Below are positions 44,016-52,674 of a DNA stretch of 64,000 nt, piece by piece. The notes beneath the pieces were generated by a model that did not search any database, was not told the origin of the DNA, and saw nothing but the letters and a program-made list of their open reading frames with translations. The position numbers were made by a program, and so were the translations under genes. The number at the start of each line of letters is the position of its first letter. Within the stretch, counting starts at the first letter, position 1. This stretch comes from Parapedobacter indicus (lineage in GTDB: Bacteria > Bacteroidota > Bacteroidia > Sphingobacteriales > Sphingobacteriaceae): assembly GCF_900113765.1 (NCBI RefSeq), contig NZ_FOQO01000001.1, positions 1 through 64,000 on the forward strand. Direction: 5' to 3'.

Positions 44016-46408
44016 TCGTATCTAACACCACCCAATGTTACCACTGTGGCGATGCAGTGTCCCATACGGTTTTTGAAGCCGATGGGCATCGGTTCTGCTG
44101 CCTGGGGTGTCAGAGCGTCTATCGGATTCTGAGTAGCAGCAATATGCAGCAATATTATCGGTACAACCGTCACCCCGGAAAGAAAAAGAGCGAGGTTTCC
44201 ACACGTTATGAATACCTCGACGAGGCAACGCTAACCGATAAATTGATCGACTTCAGAAACGATGAAATTACGATCGCAACCTTCTATATCCCATCCATTC
44301 ATTGCAGCTCCTGTGTCTGGTTACTCGAACATTTGTATAAGCTTAATCCGGCTATCGTGGTGTCGCGGAGTGACTTCTTGAAAAAACAGGTAAATATTAC
44401 GTTTAAGCATACGGAGCTCACGCTGCGTGGATTGGTGGAACTGCTGGTGGATATCGGTTACGAACCCAAGATTACGCTTCAGGATGTAATCAAGGAAGGG
44501 CAGAAGTTTTCGCAAAAAGGGTTGATTGCCAAGATTGCGGTGGCCGGGTTTTGCTTCGGGAATTCGATGATGTTGAGTTTTCCGGAGTATTTTGGCATGG
44601 GAACCTTCGAAGCACACTATGCCAAGATTTTTGGCTGGATGAACCTGGGTTTTTCGTTGCCCGTATTGCTTTATAGCGGGCGGGATTATTTCCGGTCTGC
44701 TTGGCAAAGTCTGCGGCATAAGGCACTCAACCTCGATGTCCCCCTGGCGCTCGGCATTGCGGTGCTGTTTGCCCGGACGGCGTGGGAAGTGTTGTCTGTT
44801 TCAGGGCCCGGTTTTGCCGACACGCTTTGCGGCTTGGTCTTTTTTCTGCTGGTGGGGCGATGGATACAGCAGCGGACCTATCATCACTTATCCTTTGAGC
44901 GTGATTACCGCTCGTATTTCCCGGTAGCTGTGACACGGCTCAGCGAAGACGGACCGAAACCAGTACCTCTGGCGGATATTCAGGTCGGCGACCGCCTGCT
45001 TATCCGTAACAACGAAATCGTGCCGGCAGATGCCATTTTGCTGAATGGGCAAGCAGCGGTCGATTTCAGTTTTGTGACCGGAGAATCGGAACCTGTTCAG
45101 AAGGTGCTCGGCGAGATCATTTATGCGGGCGGGCGGCAAACCGGCGAGGCCATCGAGCTGGAAGTGGTCAAGGCGGTCTCACAAAGCTACCTAACCCGAC
45201 TTTGGAATAACGAAGCATTCAAACCGCATGAACTGAATTTCCGCACGTTCAGCAATACGGTGAGCCGGTATTTTACGGTGGTGTTGCTGGGAGTAGCTTT
45301 CGCTGCCATGGTTTTTTGGGTTTTTGCGGGCGATACGGCTCGTGCTTGGGGAGCGTTTACCGCGGTATTGATCATCGCATGCCCCTGCGCGTTGGCATTG
45401 AGCAGCCCGTTTACGCTTTCTGCTGCATTGAGTATATTCGACAAAAACCGATTTTACATAAAAAATACAGCGGCTATCGAACAATTGGCAGCCATAGACT
45501 GCATCGTGTTTGATAAGACGGGGACCATTTCTTCGCCCGCGGCATCGCGGATGCGGTTTGAGGGAAATCTGTTGACCGACGAATTGGCCCTGGTGGTGGC
45601 CGCGTGCAAAAACTCCAATCACCCGCTGAGCCGGGAGTTGGTCAAATGGGCTGCTCCCAACGTGTCTGGATCTGTGCCTGTGAACCAATACTGCGAGGTT
45701 GCGGGCAGGGGTATCGAAGCCGTCGTGGCAAATCGCAGTGTACGCGTCGGAAATGCTGCATTTACAGGGGTGCCTAGCGGTGGAGGAACGGGAAGCAGGG
45801 TCTATGTGTCGATAGACGATGAGGTGAAGGGATGTTTTCTGGCAGAGCAGCCCTGGCGGGAAAACTTGCACGTAGTATTGGGTGAACTAGCGGCAGGGTG
45901 CCACCTGCACCTGATTTCCGGAGACAACGACAAAGAAAAAGCTCTGTTGCGCGGTATATTCCCGCCGCAGGCCGACCTGTTGTTTCATCAATTGCCCGTC
46001 GAAAAAATGGAATACATCCAGTCATTGCAGGCACAAAGTCATCGCGTATGCATGTTGGGCGATGGACTTAACGATGCCGGAGCACTAAAGCAGGCCAACC
46101 TGGGAATTGCGGTAAGTGATGACATCAATAACTTCTCGCCGGGATGCGATGCCATCCTCGACGGACGGTCGTTTGTAAAACTACCCCGCTTTTTACGGTT
46201 TGCCAAAGACGCAGTCAAGATTATTCACCTGAGCTTTGGCATCTCCCTTACCTACAATTTGGTCGGACTGAGTTTTGCGGTGAACGGAACCATGTCGCCT
46301 TTGTTTGCGGCGGTGCTGATGCCATTGAGTACGGTCACTATTATCGGTTTTACGACCGTTGCCACGCACCTGTATGCAACAAAAAATCAATTAATTAAGA
46401 GACAATGA
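44012..46408 (+). CDS. ccoI: copper-transporting P-type ATPase CcoI (FixI) for cbb3 oxidase
   Basis: A 798-residue P1B-type ATPase that supplies copper to the cbb3 active site. The N-terminus has the CcoI-specific metal site (CYHCGDAV and RFCCLGCQS), then a heavy-metal-associated domain with CxxC (IHCSSCVWLLEHL). Membrane helices follow, with the TGES actuator motif (FVTGESEPVQK), ion-channel motif CPC at residues 457-459 (IIACPCALALSS), phosphorylated Asp 501 in DKTGT, and hinge GDGLNDAGAL. Overlaps of 4 bases with hemN upstream and ccoS downstream show tight translational coupling. Length is normal. Confidence 0.95.
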   Translation: MIVSNTTQCYHCGDAVSHTVFEADGHRFCCLGCQSVYRILSSSNMQQYYRYNRHPGKKKSEVSTRYEYLDEATLTDKLIDFRNDEITIATFYIPSIHCSSCVWLLEHLYKLNPAIVVSRSDFLKKQVNITFKHTELTLRGLVELLVDIGYEPKITLQDVIKEGQKFSQKGLIAKIAVAGFCFGNSMMLSFPEYFGMGTFEAHYAKIFGWMNLGFSLPVLLYSGRDYFRSAWQSLRHKALNLDVPLALGIAVLFARTAWEVLSVSGPGFADTLCGLVFFLLVGRWIQQRTYHHLSFERDYRSYFPVAVTRLSEDGPKPVPLADIQVGDRLLIRNNEIVPADAILLNGQAAVDFSFVTGESEPVQKVLGEIIYAGGRQTGEAIELEVVKAVSQSYLTRLWNNEAFKPHELNFRTFSNTVSRYFTVVLLGVAFAAMVFWVFAGDTARAWGAFTAVLIIACPCALALSSPFTLSAALSIFDKNRFYIKNTAAIEQLAAIDCIVFDKTGTISSPAASRMRFEGNLLTDELALVVAACKNSNHPLSRELVKWAAPNVSGSVPVNQYCEVAGRGIEAVVANRSVRVGNAAFTGVPSGGGTGSRVYVSIDDEVKGCFLAEQPWRENLHVVLGELAAGCHLHLISGDNDKEKALLRGIFPPQADLLFHQLPVEKMEYIQSLQAQSHRVCMLGDGLNDAGALKQANLGIAVSDDINNFSPGCDAILDGRSFVKLPRFLRFAKDAVKIIHLSFGISLTYNLVGLSFAVNGTMSPLFAAVLMPLSTVTIIGFTTVATHLYATKNQLIKRQ

Positions 46409-46581
46409 GTGCCATTTTTTTCCTCATCGGTTGCAGTGTCTTTATCGCACTCATTTTTTTGGTAGCTTTTTTCTGGGCCAACAAGACCGGGCAGCACGAT
46501 GATACGTATACGCCTTCGGTAAGGATACTGTTTGAGGACGAAGTACAGGAAGAGACGGAGACGTTACCGAAGGAAAGTTAA
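46405..46581 (+). CDS. ccoS: cbb3 oxidase assembly protein CcoS
   Basis: A 58-residue protein beginning MSAIFFLIGCSVFIALIFLV, one N-terminal membrane helix followed by AFFWANKTGQHDDTYTPSVR and ILFED. The helix plus W-A-x-x-x-GQxDD and the P-x-x-R-I-L pattern are diagnostic of CcoS, needed for cofactor insertion into cbb3 oxidase. The ATG overlaps the ccoI stop (ATGA), the usual ccoI-ccoS order. The C-terminal tail is acidic. It ends 17 bases before the end of the convergent small gene. Confidence 0.92.
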   Translation: MSAIFFLIGCSVFIALIFLVAFFWANKTGQHDDTYTPSVRILFEDEVQEETETLPKES

Positions 46582-46597
46582 AGCAAACCCTTGAGGT

Positions 46598-46882
46598 TTA
46601 TAGTAATAGATTTACCAATGCGGTCCACTCTTCTTCCAATGTTACATCCGGCCGCTGTCGTCCCGCCCGTCGGTACCAATAGTCTGCATTCCATAAATCA
46701 CCTTCTTTCCGGTGTAAGTATGCGTGTACGTGTGCCGACTGGCGGTCATCCAGATCATTGACGAGATCGTGAGCATGCTCCCAATCGCCCTTACCATCGT
46801 ACCATAAGGCTTCCTGTTGTACGGTAAGCCCTATTGGGGGCAAATTCTGTTTTAAGGATTCGTTGAAGGTGTCAATGTTCAT
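46598..46882 (-). CDS. conserved small protein of unknown function
   Basis: A protein of about 94 residues, starting MNIDTFNESLKQNLPP (an in-frame ATG 7 codons upstream is also possible). The centre ALWYDGKGDWEHAHDLVND and HVHAYLHRKEGDLWNADYWYRRAGRQRP is a strongly patterned helical sequence resembling a widespread family of short uncharacterised proteins. It is acidic overall with many Trp/Tyr/His and no signal peptide. It is transcribed against the cbb3 genes, sitting between ccoS and the ccoNO regulatory region. I assign no function; the placement may be incidental. Confidence 0.78.
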   Translation of the reverse strand: MNIDTFNESLKQNLPPIGLTVQQEALWYDGKGDWEHAHDLVNDLDDRQSAHVHAYLHRKEGDLWNADYWYRRAGRQRPDVTLEEEWTALVNLLL

Positions 46883-46923
46883 GTCGAGTTCGCTACCATC
46901 CAAAGGTAGAAATTTTAATGCAA

Positions 46924-46943
46924 ATAGTGATCACCATTACTTT
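46924..46943. promoter_or_regulatory. second Crp/FNR-type operator before ccoNO
   Basis: AGTGAT (46926-46931), CACC, ATTACT (46936-46941): the same core as the site at 42089-42108 with one arm mismatch (T for C at 46938). The centre (46933.5) is 51.5 bp before the first base of the -7 box at 46985, exactly the spacing seen at the other operon. This supports control of ccoNO by the same regulator. Confidence 0.72.
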
Positions 46944-46984
46944 TAAACCCAATTCCAATCACTCGACTGACACTGCCATGACGC

Positions 46985-46992
46985 TAATTTTG
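46985..46992 (+). promoter_or_regulatory. -7 box TAATTTTG of the ccoNO operon
   Basis: An exact TAnnTTTG box lacking a -33 TTG at the normal distance. The predicted start near 46998 leaves a 5' leader of about 105 bases containing the hairpin at 47003-47049. The operator centre lies about 65 bp upstream of that start, suited to activation. Confidence 0.62.
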
Positions 46993-47002
46993 CGGCGGAA
47001 CC

Positions 47003-47049
47003 TGCATGAGCTGCCGTTCAAAAAAAAATGATTAAAAACGGCTCATGCA
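47003..47049 (+). other. hairpin in the ccoNO 5' leader
   Basis: TGCATGAGC (47003-47011) and CGTT (47015-47018) pair with AACGGCTCATGCA (47037-47049), giving 13 bp with a 3-base bulge on the left arm. The loop is A-rich (47019-47036). It would lie right at the 5' end of the ccoNO transcript and may stabilise the mRNA. No T run follows, so it is unlikely to be a terminator. Confidence 0.5.
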
Positions 47050-47103
47050 AGCTTTATCACCGAAAAAGAACAAATTAAATCAGATGAAAAAACAACTAGA
47101 GCA

Positions 47104-49230
47104 ATGCAGCTAACTAAATTCAATTACGACAACAAAATAGTCAGAAATTTTGGCATCGCCACCATCGTATGGGGTATTGTCGGGATGTCTGTGGGCCTGC
47201 TGATAGCCATACAGCTGGTATGGCCGTTCATGAACTTCGAACTGCAATACACCACATTCGGGCGTGTGCGCCCGCTGCATACCAATGCCGTCATTTTTGC
47301 ATTTGTGGGCAATGCCATCTTCATGGGGGTGTATTACTCGTTGCAACGGCTGCTCAAGGCCCGGATGTATAGCGACTTCCTGAGCCGGGTGCATTTCTGG
47401 GGTTGGCAGCTCATCATCCTCGCGGCAGCGATCACATTGCCCTTGGGTCTCACTACCTCCCACGAATATGCAGAGCTTGAATGGCCCATCGATATCGGCC
47501 TAACCATTATCTGGGTAGTTTTCGGTATCAATATGTTCGGTACCATCATCAAGCGACGTGAGCGGCATATGTATGTAGCCATTTGGTTTTACATCGCCAC
47601 CTTCGTCACCGTCGCGGTATTGCACATTGTCAATTCGGTACAGCTGCCCGTTTCGATGTGGAAGAGTTATTACCTGTATGCGGGCGTACAGGACGCATTG
47701 GTACAATGGTGGTATGGGCATAATGCCGTGGCATTTTTCCTTACGACACCCTACCTGGGTATGATGTATTACTTCTTACCCAAGATGGCCAACCGGCCGA
47801 TTTACTCGTATAAACTGAGTATTCTACACTTTTGGTCACTGATTTTCATCTACATCTGGGCCGGCCCGCACCACCTGTTATACACTTCATTGCCGGGGTG
47901 GGTGCAATCGCTTGGTGTAGCATTTTCAGTGATGCTCATCGCACCAAGCTGGGGCGGCATGATCAATGGGCTACTCACGCTGCGCGGCGCTTGGGATAAA
48001 GTGCGTACCGATCCGACGTTAAAATTCATGGTCGTAGCGCTTACCGCCTATGGTATGGCCACCTTCGAAGGGCCGATGCTTTCGCTGAAACAGGTGAATG
48101 CCATTGCGCACTTCACCGATTGGATCGTGGCACACGTGCACGTTGGAGCGCTGGGATGGAACGGCTTCATGACGTTCGCCATCCTTTATTGGCTGATACC
48201 GCGGATTTATAAAACCGAGCTGTATTCGAAAAAGCTGGCTTCCGCACATTTCTGGATCGGTACGCTGGGTATCCTTTTCTACGCGATTCCGATGTATTGG
48301 GCCGCTGTGGTGCAAGGGCTGATGTGGAAAGAATTTACACCTGAAGGTGTATTGAAATACCCAAATTTTCTGGCGACCACCCTTCAGATCATTCCCATGC
48401 ATTTATTGCGGGCCATAGGTGGTACACTTTACTTGTCCGGTGTAATTCTGATGACCTATAACCTGGTGAAAACCATGAGACAGGGACGACTATTGGCCAA
48501 TGAACCGGCAGAAGCACCCGAACTAGTGCCGGTGGTAGTCAACGAACGCGCACCGCACCGCAGACTGGAGCGCAAGCCCATCTTGTTTATGGCATTGGCA
48601 TTGATTACCATTCTCATCGGGGGCATGGTACAGATGATGCCTACATTTATGATTTCATCCAACGTACCCACCATCGCCAGCGTACAGCCCTATACCGCAT
48701 TGGAGTTACAGGGCCGTGATTTGTACATCCGTGAGGGGTGTGTCAACTGCCATACACAGACCGTCCGTCCATTCCGCTCAGAAACCGTGCGCTATGGGGA
48801 CTATAGCAAGGCCGGCGAATTTGTCTACGACCATCCGTTCCTTTGGGGGTCAAAGCGGACGGGGCCAGATCTCCATCGTATAGGCAAAAAATATCCTCAT
48901 AAATGGCATTTCGACCACATGCTCGACCCTACCATTACCTCACCGGGAAGTATCATGCCTCCCTATCCCTGGCTGATCGAGCAGCGATTGGACACGGCTG
49001 CAACCAAAGCCAAGCTGAACGCGATGCGGCTATTGGGAGTACCGTACACGGATGCGGATATCAACGCTGCGAATGCCGATCTCAGGGAGCAGGCCGAAGG
49101 CATTGCCACAGACCTCAGTCAGCAGGGTGTAGACGTGCGAGCAGACCGTGAAATCATTGCGTTGATCGCTTACCTGCAACGACTGGGAACGGATATTAAC
49201 GTGCCCGTCGGAACGGCAACAAATGAATAA
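47104..49230 (+). CDS. ccoNO: fused cbb3-type cytochrome oxidase subunits CcoN-CcoO
   Basis: A 708-residue fusion. Residues 1 to about 460 are CcoN, the 12-helix catalytic subunit, with heme/copper ligands His 59 (RPLHTNAV), His 206 (WYGHNAV), His 256-257 (GPHHLLY) and His 344/346 (VAHVHVGALG). A charged linker leads to the CcoO part: a membrane anchor (IVL-rich helix near 493-515) and a monoheme c domain with C546-V-N-C-H550 and a distal Met in GSIMPPYPWL. Fusion of N and O in one chain is usual in Bacteroidota. It works in the inner membrane reducing oxygen at low concentration. Promoter, operator and leader hairpin lie upstream; ccoQ, ccoP, ccoG and ccoH follow. Confidence 0.97.
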   Translation: MQLTKFNYDNKIVRNFGIATIVWGIVGMSVGLLIAIQLVWPFMNFELQYTTFGRVRPLHTNAVIFAFVGNAIFMGVYYSLQRLLKARMYSDFLSRVHFWGWQLIILAAAITLPLGLTTSHEYAELEWPIDIGLTIIWVVFGINMFGTIIKRRERHMYVAIWFYIATFVTVAVLHIVNSVQLPVSMWKSYYLYAGVQDALVQWWYGHNAVAFFLTTPYLGMMYYFLPKMANRPIYSYKLSILHFWSLIFIYIWAGPHHLLYTSLPGWVQSLGVAFSVMLIAPSWGGMINGLLTLRGAWDKVRTDPTLKFMVVALTAYGMATFEGPMLSLKQVNAIAHFTDWIVAHVHVGALGWNGFMTFAILYWLIPRIYKTELYSKKLASAHFWIGTLGILFYAIPMYWAAVVQGLMWKEFTPEGVLKYPNFLATTLQIIPMHLLRAIGGTLYLSGVILMTYNLVKTMRQGRLLANEPAEAPELVPVVVNERAPHRRLERKPILFMALALITILIGGMVQMMPTFMISSNVPTIASVQPYTALELQGRDLYIREGCVNCHTQTVRPFRSETVRYGDYSKAGEFVYDHPFLWGSKRTGPDLHRIGKKYPHKWHFDHMLDPTITSPGSIMPPYPWLIEQRLDTAATKAKLNAMRLLGVPYTDADINAANADLREQAEGIATDLSQQGVDVRADREIIALIAYLQRLGTDINVPVGTATNE

Positions 49231-49248
49231 CCTACTAAAATACAAACG

Positions 49249-49434
49249 ATGTTTAAGCAAATAACGGATTTAAGCGGCAATGAGTGGTATCTCATTGCGT
49301 CGCTGTGGATTTTCCTCGTCTTCTTCATAGCAGTGGGCATCATGCTGTTCCGTATGCCGAAAGAGGATGTCAACTACATGAAAGGATTGCCCGTGGATGA
49401 AGCGGAGAAGCCAAACGATGATTTAACAAACTAA
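49249..49434 (+). CDS. ccoQ: CcoQ-like small subunit of cbb3 oxidase
   Basis: A 61-residue protein with one membrane helix (LIASLWIFLVFFIAVGIMLF) and a short charged C-terminal tail (RMPKEDVNYMKGLPVDEAEK). Its size, topology and position between ccoNO and ccoP match CcoQ, which stabilises the oxidase core. Sequence conservation in this family is low, so the call leans on context. Its stop is immediately followed by the ccoP ATG. Confidence 0.8.
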   Translation: MFKQITDLSGNEWYLIASLWIFLVFFIAVGIMLFRMPKEDVNYMKGLPVDEAEKPNDDLTN

Positions 49435-50292
49435 ATGCAGCAGACCATGAAACTAATTTTCATAGATTCTTCCAACGATATCCTTATTGTTGCGCTCATT
49501 GTGGTAATGGCCGTTGTATTGGCTGCAGCATGGGTGGTGTTAAGGGCGATGCGTACCATGCTGCATATCCTAATTCCGCATGCGTTGGAAGCAGAAAAGT
49601 CTAACCTGACCGAGGCTAAGACCGCCCGGCGGAATCGGCGTCGGCAGTGGTGGAACAAGCTGATGGGGCTACGTCCCTTAGCGGAAGAAAAAGATCTGGT
49701 GATTGACCATGAGTATGATGGCATTAAAGAGCTAGATAATCCGGTTCCTGCCTGGTTTAATGGTATGTTTTATGGCAGTATGGTGTTTGCTGCGGTCTAT
49801 TTGTGTGTGTACCATGTGTTTGGCTGGGGGCCCAATCAAGACCAGGAATATGCCCAAGAGATGGAACGGGCGGAGCAAGCCAGACAGGAGTGGCTGGCAC
49901 AGGCAGCGGACAATGTCGATGAAAACACCGTGGCGATAGACGCAAGTCCCGAGACCGTCGCGGCCGGAATGGCCATTTTTACCCAGAATTGCATTGCCTG
50001 CCATGGGGGCGCGGGAGAAGGGGGGATCGGGCCAAATCTAACGGATGACTACTGGCTTCATGGCGGCGAGGTACAGGACATATTTAAAGTGATTAAGTAC
50101 GGTGTATTGGATAAAGGTATGGTACCTTGGGAACAGAGCCTAACACCGGCTCAGATTGCTGAGGTAGCTAATTACATCCTTACGCTCCGCGGGACAAACC
50201 CACCGAATGCAAAGGAACCACAGGGAAACAAGGTGGAGTATGGCGCAAAGCAGGGCGATGCGGAAGCGGAAGTTGCCGAAACAGCCGGATAA
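49435..50292 (+). CDS. ccoP: cbb3 oxidase c-type cytochrome subunit CcoP (monoheme)
   Basis: A 285-residue membrane cytochrome c. An N-terminal helix (ILIVALIVVMAVVLAAAWVV) is followed by the CcoP/FixP N-domain (DHEYDGIKELDNPVPAWFNGMFYG, second helix). A single c-heme motif C186-I-A-C-H190 lies in a domain containing GEGGIGPNLTDDYWLHGG and a Met ligand candidate in DKGMVPW. Proteobacterial CcoP has two hemes; the single-heme form is usual in Bacteroidota. The ATG at 49435 directly follows the ccoQ stop; an ATG at 49447 is an alternative. It passes electrons to CcoO. ccoG follows 18 bases later. Confidence 0.95.
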   Translation: MQQTMKLIFIDSSNDILIVALIVVMAVVLAAAWVVLRAMRTMLHILIPHALEAEKSNLTEAKTARRNRRRQWWNKLMGLRPLAEEKDLVIDHEYDGIKELDNPVPAWFNGMFYGSMVFAAVYLCVYHVFGWGPNQDQEYAQEMERAEQARQEWLAQAADNVDENTVAIDASPETVAAGMAIFTQNCIACHGGAGEGGIGPNLTDDYWLHGGEVQDIFKVIKYGVLDKGMVPWEQSLTPAQIAEVANYILTLRGTNPPNAKEPQGNKVEYGAKQGDAEAEVAETAG

Positions 50293-50310
50293 ACGAGGGG
50301 AAGGAACGTC

Positions 50311-51672
50311 ATGGGGACAACAGTCACGGGGTCAAAACCCAAACGCAACTGGATTTATGCCAAGAAACCGGCTGGCAGCTGGTTCAATCGCCGGCAGTGG
50401 TTTGGCTACTCGCTTTTGGTATTTTTTATTGCCGCACCCTTCATCAAAATAGGTGGCGAGCCGTTCTTGCTGTTCAATATTGTTGATCGTAAGTTTGTGC
50501 TGTTCGGAAATGTATTCTGGCCGCAGGATTTGCATATTTTCGTGTTTGGGATGCTGATTGCTATGGTATGCATCGTCCTGTTTACAGTGGTTTATGGTCG
50601 CGTGTGGTGCGGTTGGGCTTGTCCCCAAACCATCTTCATGGAGTTGATTTTCCGGCGGATCGAATATTGGATTGAGGGCGACTGGTTGCAGCAGAAAAAG
50701 TTAAATCAGGGGCCCAATACGACTGTCAAATATGTTAAGAAAATCACGAAGCATACGGTCTTCTTGTTCATATCTTTTTTGATCTCCAATATTTTCCTGG
50801 CCTACCTCATTGGTGTTGACCAGCTTTGGAAGATCATGGCAGATCCGGTGAGCCAGCATCTGGGTGGATTTGTTTCAATTATCTTGTTTACGTTGGTGTT
50901 CTATGGCGTATTCGCTTATCTACGGGAAATTGTTTGCACGACGATCTGTCCGTACGGCAGGCTGCAAGGTGTGCTGTTAGATGACCAAAGCATCACCATT
51001 GCATATGACCATCGTCGGGGTGAGCCGCGCGGTCATCGGAGAAAGGGAGTTACACAGACCATCGGCGATTGCGTAGACTGTAACCTTTGTGTTCAGGTAT
51101 GCCCAACGGGCATTGATATCCGGAATGGTTTACAGATGGAATGTGTAAGCTGTACGGCCTGCATCGATGCGTGTGATGAGGTCATGGAAAAATTAGATCG
51201 TCCCAAGCGCCTGATCGGCTTTTATTCCGTAAGTGAAATTGAAGGCAGCAGAAAAAAATCGGGAAATGGCCGCGCCATTGCCTATACCGTGGTACTTGCC
51301 GTTTTGGTGACGGTGTTTGGATGGCTTATTTTCAGTCGTTCGCAGGTCGACGGTACGCTGTTGCGTGCAAAAGGCAGCAGCTATCAGGTCCATGAAGATG
51401 GCACGGTGAGCAACCTCTATAGCTTGGAGCTGATCAATAAAACCAGTAGTGACATACCCTTTACATTGGACGCACTGGACGGAAATATGACCGTTCGGGT
51501 AGTTAATCCGCTGGTTGAACTCAAGAGTGGCGCCACGGCACAACTTACTTTTTTTCTTGTTAGTCCACAGCAGTCGGTGAAGACTTACAAAACCGATGTG
51601 AAAATCGGTGTGGTATCCAACGGAAAAGTAATCGAGACGATGAAAACCACCTTTGTAGCCCCGCCGAAATAG
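50311..51672 (+). CDS. ccoG: cbb3 oxidase assembly ferredoxin CcoG
   Basis: A 453-residue membrane polyferredoxin that reduces copper for cbb3 assembly. Membrane helices alternate with Cys motifs: WCGWACPQTIFME, TTICPYGRLQGVLLDD, and a two-cluster ferredoxin domain (CVDCNLCVQVCPTGIDIRNGLQ, then CVSCTACIDACDEVMEKLDR). A further helix (AYTVVLAVLVTVFGWLIF) leads to an Ig-like C-terminal domain (SNLYSLELINKTSSDIPFTL). This order is that of CcoG/FixG. It is cotranscribed with ccoP and followed by ccoH. Confidence 0.96.
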   Translation: MGTTVTGSKPKRNWIYAKKPAGSWFNRRQWFGYSLLVFFIAAPFIKIGGEPFLLFNIVDRKFVLFGNVFWPQDLHIFVFGMLIAMVCIVLFTVVYGRVWCGWACPQTIFMELIFRRIEYWIEGDWLQQKKLNQGPNTTVKYVKKITKHTVFLFISFLISNIFLAYLIGVDQLWKIMADPVSQHLGGFVSIILFTLVFYGVFAYLREIVCTTICPYGRLQGVLLDDQSITIAYDHRRGEPRGHRRKGVTQTIGDCVDCNLCVQVCPTGIDIRNGLQMECVSCTACIDACDEVMEKLDRPKRLIGFYSVSEIEGSRKKSGNGRAIAYTVVLAVLVTVFGWLIFSRSQVDGTLLRAKGSSYQVHEDGTVSNLYSLELINKTSSDIPFTLDALDGNMTVRVVNPLVELKSGATAQLTFFLVSPQQSVKTYKTDVKIGVVSNGKVIETMKTTFVAPPK

Positions 51673-51726
51673 TCTGATGGTGTGGCGATGTAAAGATGTG
51701 CAGATTTAAGGATTTGAATATAAAAA

Positions 51727-51930
51727 ATGAACTGGGGAACGAAAATAGCATTGGCACTGGCACTCTTCATGGCATTGATTGTGTCGTTTGGTGTTTACAT
51801 GGTGAGCAAGGATACCGATTCGCTGGTCGCGGAGGATTATTACGAGCGCGGTTTGAATTACGATCGCTTGCGTAGCACGGATTCCATGTATCCGTATCGG
51901 GATACCGTGTTGGTTGCACCCAAGCAGTAA
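51727..51930 (+). CDS. ccoH: short CcoH (FixH) family assembly protein
   Basis: A 67-residue protein with one N-terminal membrane helix (IALALALFMALIVSFGVYMV) and the FixH hallmark SLVAEDYYERGLNYD just outside the membrane. Typical FixH proteins are about twice as long with a periplasmic beta domain; here the chain stops soon after the motif (SMYPYRDTVLVAPKQ). Short forms occur in Bacteroidota, and an intact stop with the next start 7 bases later argues against a broken gene. It assists cbb3 assembly. Confidence 0.87.
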   Translation: MNWGTKIALALALFMALIVSFGVYMVSKDTDSLVAEDYYERGLNYDRLRSTDSMYPYRDTVLVAPKQ

Positions 51931-51936
51931 ACGAAT

Positions 51937-52641
51937 ATGACTTATCACACATTGGCATTTTTTATGGGACTGTTTGGTAGCCTTCACTGTGTGGCGATGT
52001 GTGGACCGTTGGTCTTGACGTTGTCCGCCGGAAAGCCCAGTACACCCGGGAAGGTGCTTGCTAATAAAGTACTTTACCAAGTAGGGCGTGTCGTAATGTA
52101 TGGGCTGCTTGGGCTGGCCATCGGTGTCGTTGGCCACTTGCTTGCTATTAAAGGCTGGCAACGGGGGATCACATTTGTTACCGGGTTTTTGCTCGTCGGC
52201 ATAGGATTATTTTTACTTTTTGGTAAACGACTTCACGGATTTGCCCGCTTGCAACAGCGTTTGGTCAATCCATTGATACGGTGGGTCGGCCATTGGCTTT
52301 ATCGGCCGGGTGGGCATCTTGTTGTAGGGATGCTGAACGGCCTGTTGCCCTGCGGTATGGTGTATATGGCGTTAGCAGCTGCGCTGAGCGCCGACTCGGT
52401 GGGGGGCGGAGGGCTGTTTATGCTGCTATTCGGATTGGGTACCTGGCCGGCCATGTTGTCGGTATCCTTACTGGGTAGCTTCACCAAATCCCGTATCCGG
52501 TTCAACTTCGCATTTTGGTTGCCCTTGATTTACCTATTAATGGGCGGGTGGTTCCTATTGCGTGGGGCTAACCTCAATATCCCTTACCTAAGTCCGTTGA
52601 TTTACCCGAAAGGGGCTGTCGTCTGCGGAGTGACAGAATGA
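51937..52641 (+). CDS. SafE/TauE-like membrane protein of the cbb3 cluster
   Basis: A 234-residue membrane protein with about six helices. It starts TYHTLAFFMGLFGSLHCVAMCGPLVLTLS, whose HCVAMCGP motif is typical of the heavy-metal/sulfite exporter SafE-like family (also called CcoH2 or DsbD-like) found after ccoGH in many genomes. The second half repeats the pattern (VGMLNGLLPCGMVYMALAAAL), again with a Pro-Cys. The paired Cys-containing helices suggest copper or thiol handling for oxidase maturation, but the transported species is not established. It is the last gene of the operon. Confidence 0.88.
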   Translation: MTYHTLAFFMGLFGSLHCVAMCGPLVLTLSAGKPSTPGKVLANKVLYQVGRVVMYGLLGLAIGVVGHLLAIKGWQRGITFVTGFLLVGIGLFLLFGKRLHGFARLQQRLVNPLIRWVGHWLYRPGGHLVVGMLNGLLPCGMVYMALAAALSADSVGGGGLFMLLFGLGTWPAMLSVSLLGSFTKSRIRFNFAFWLPLIYLLMGGWFLLRGANLNIPYLSPLIYPKGAVVCGVTE

Positions 52642-52674
52642 TGCCGTGGTTAGCAACCGACAGGCGATGATGAA

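Noticed and set aside
51727-51930. ccoH as a truncated pseudogene
   Set aside because: The membrane helix and FixH motif are intact, the stop is followed by a tightly spaced gene, and short FixH forms are known in Bacteroidota.
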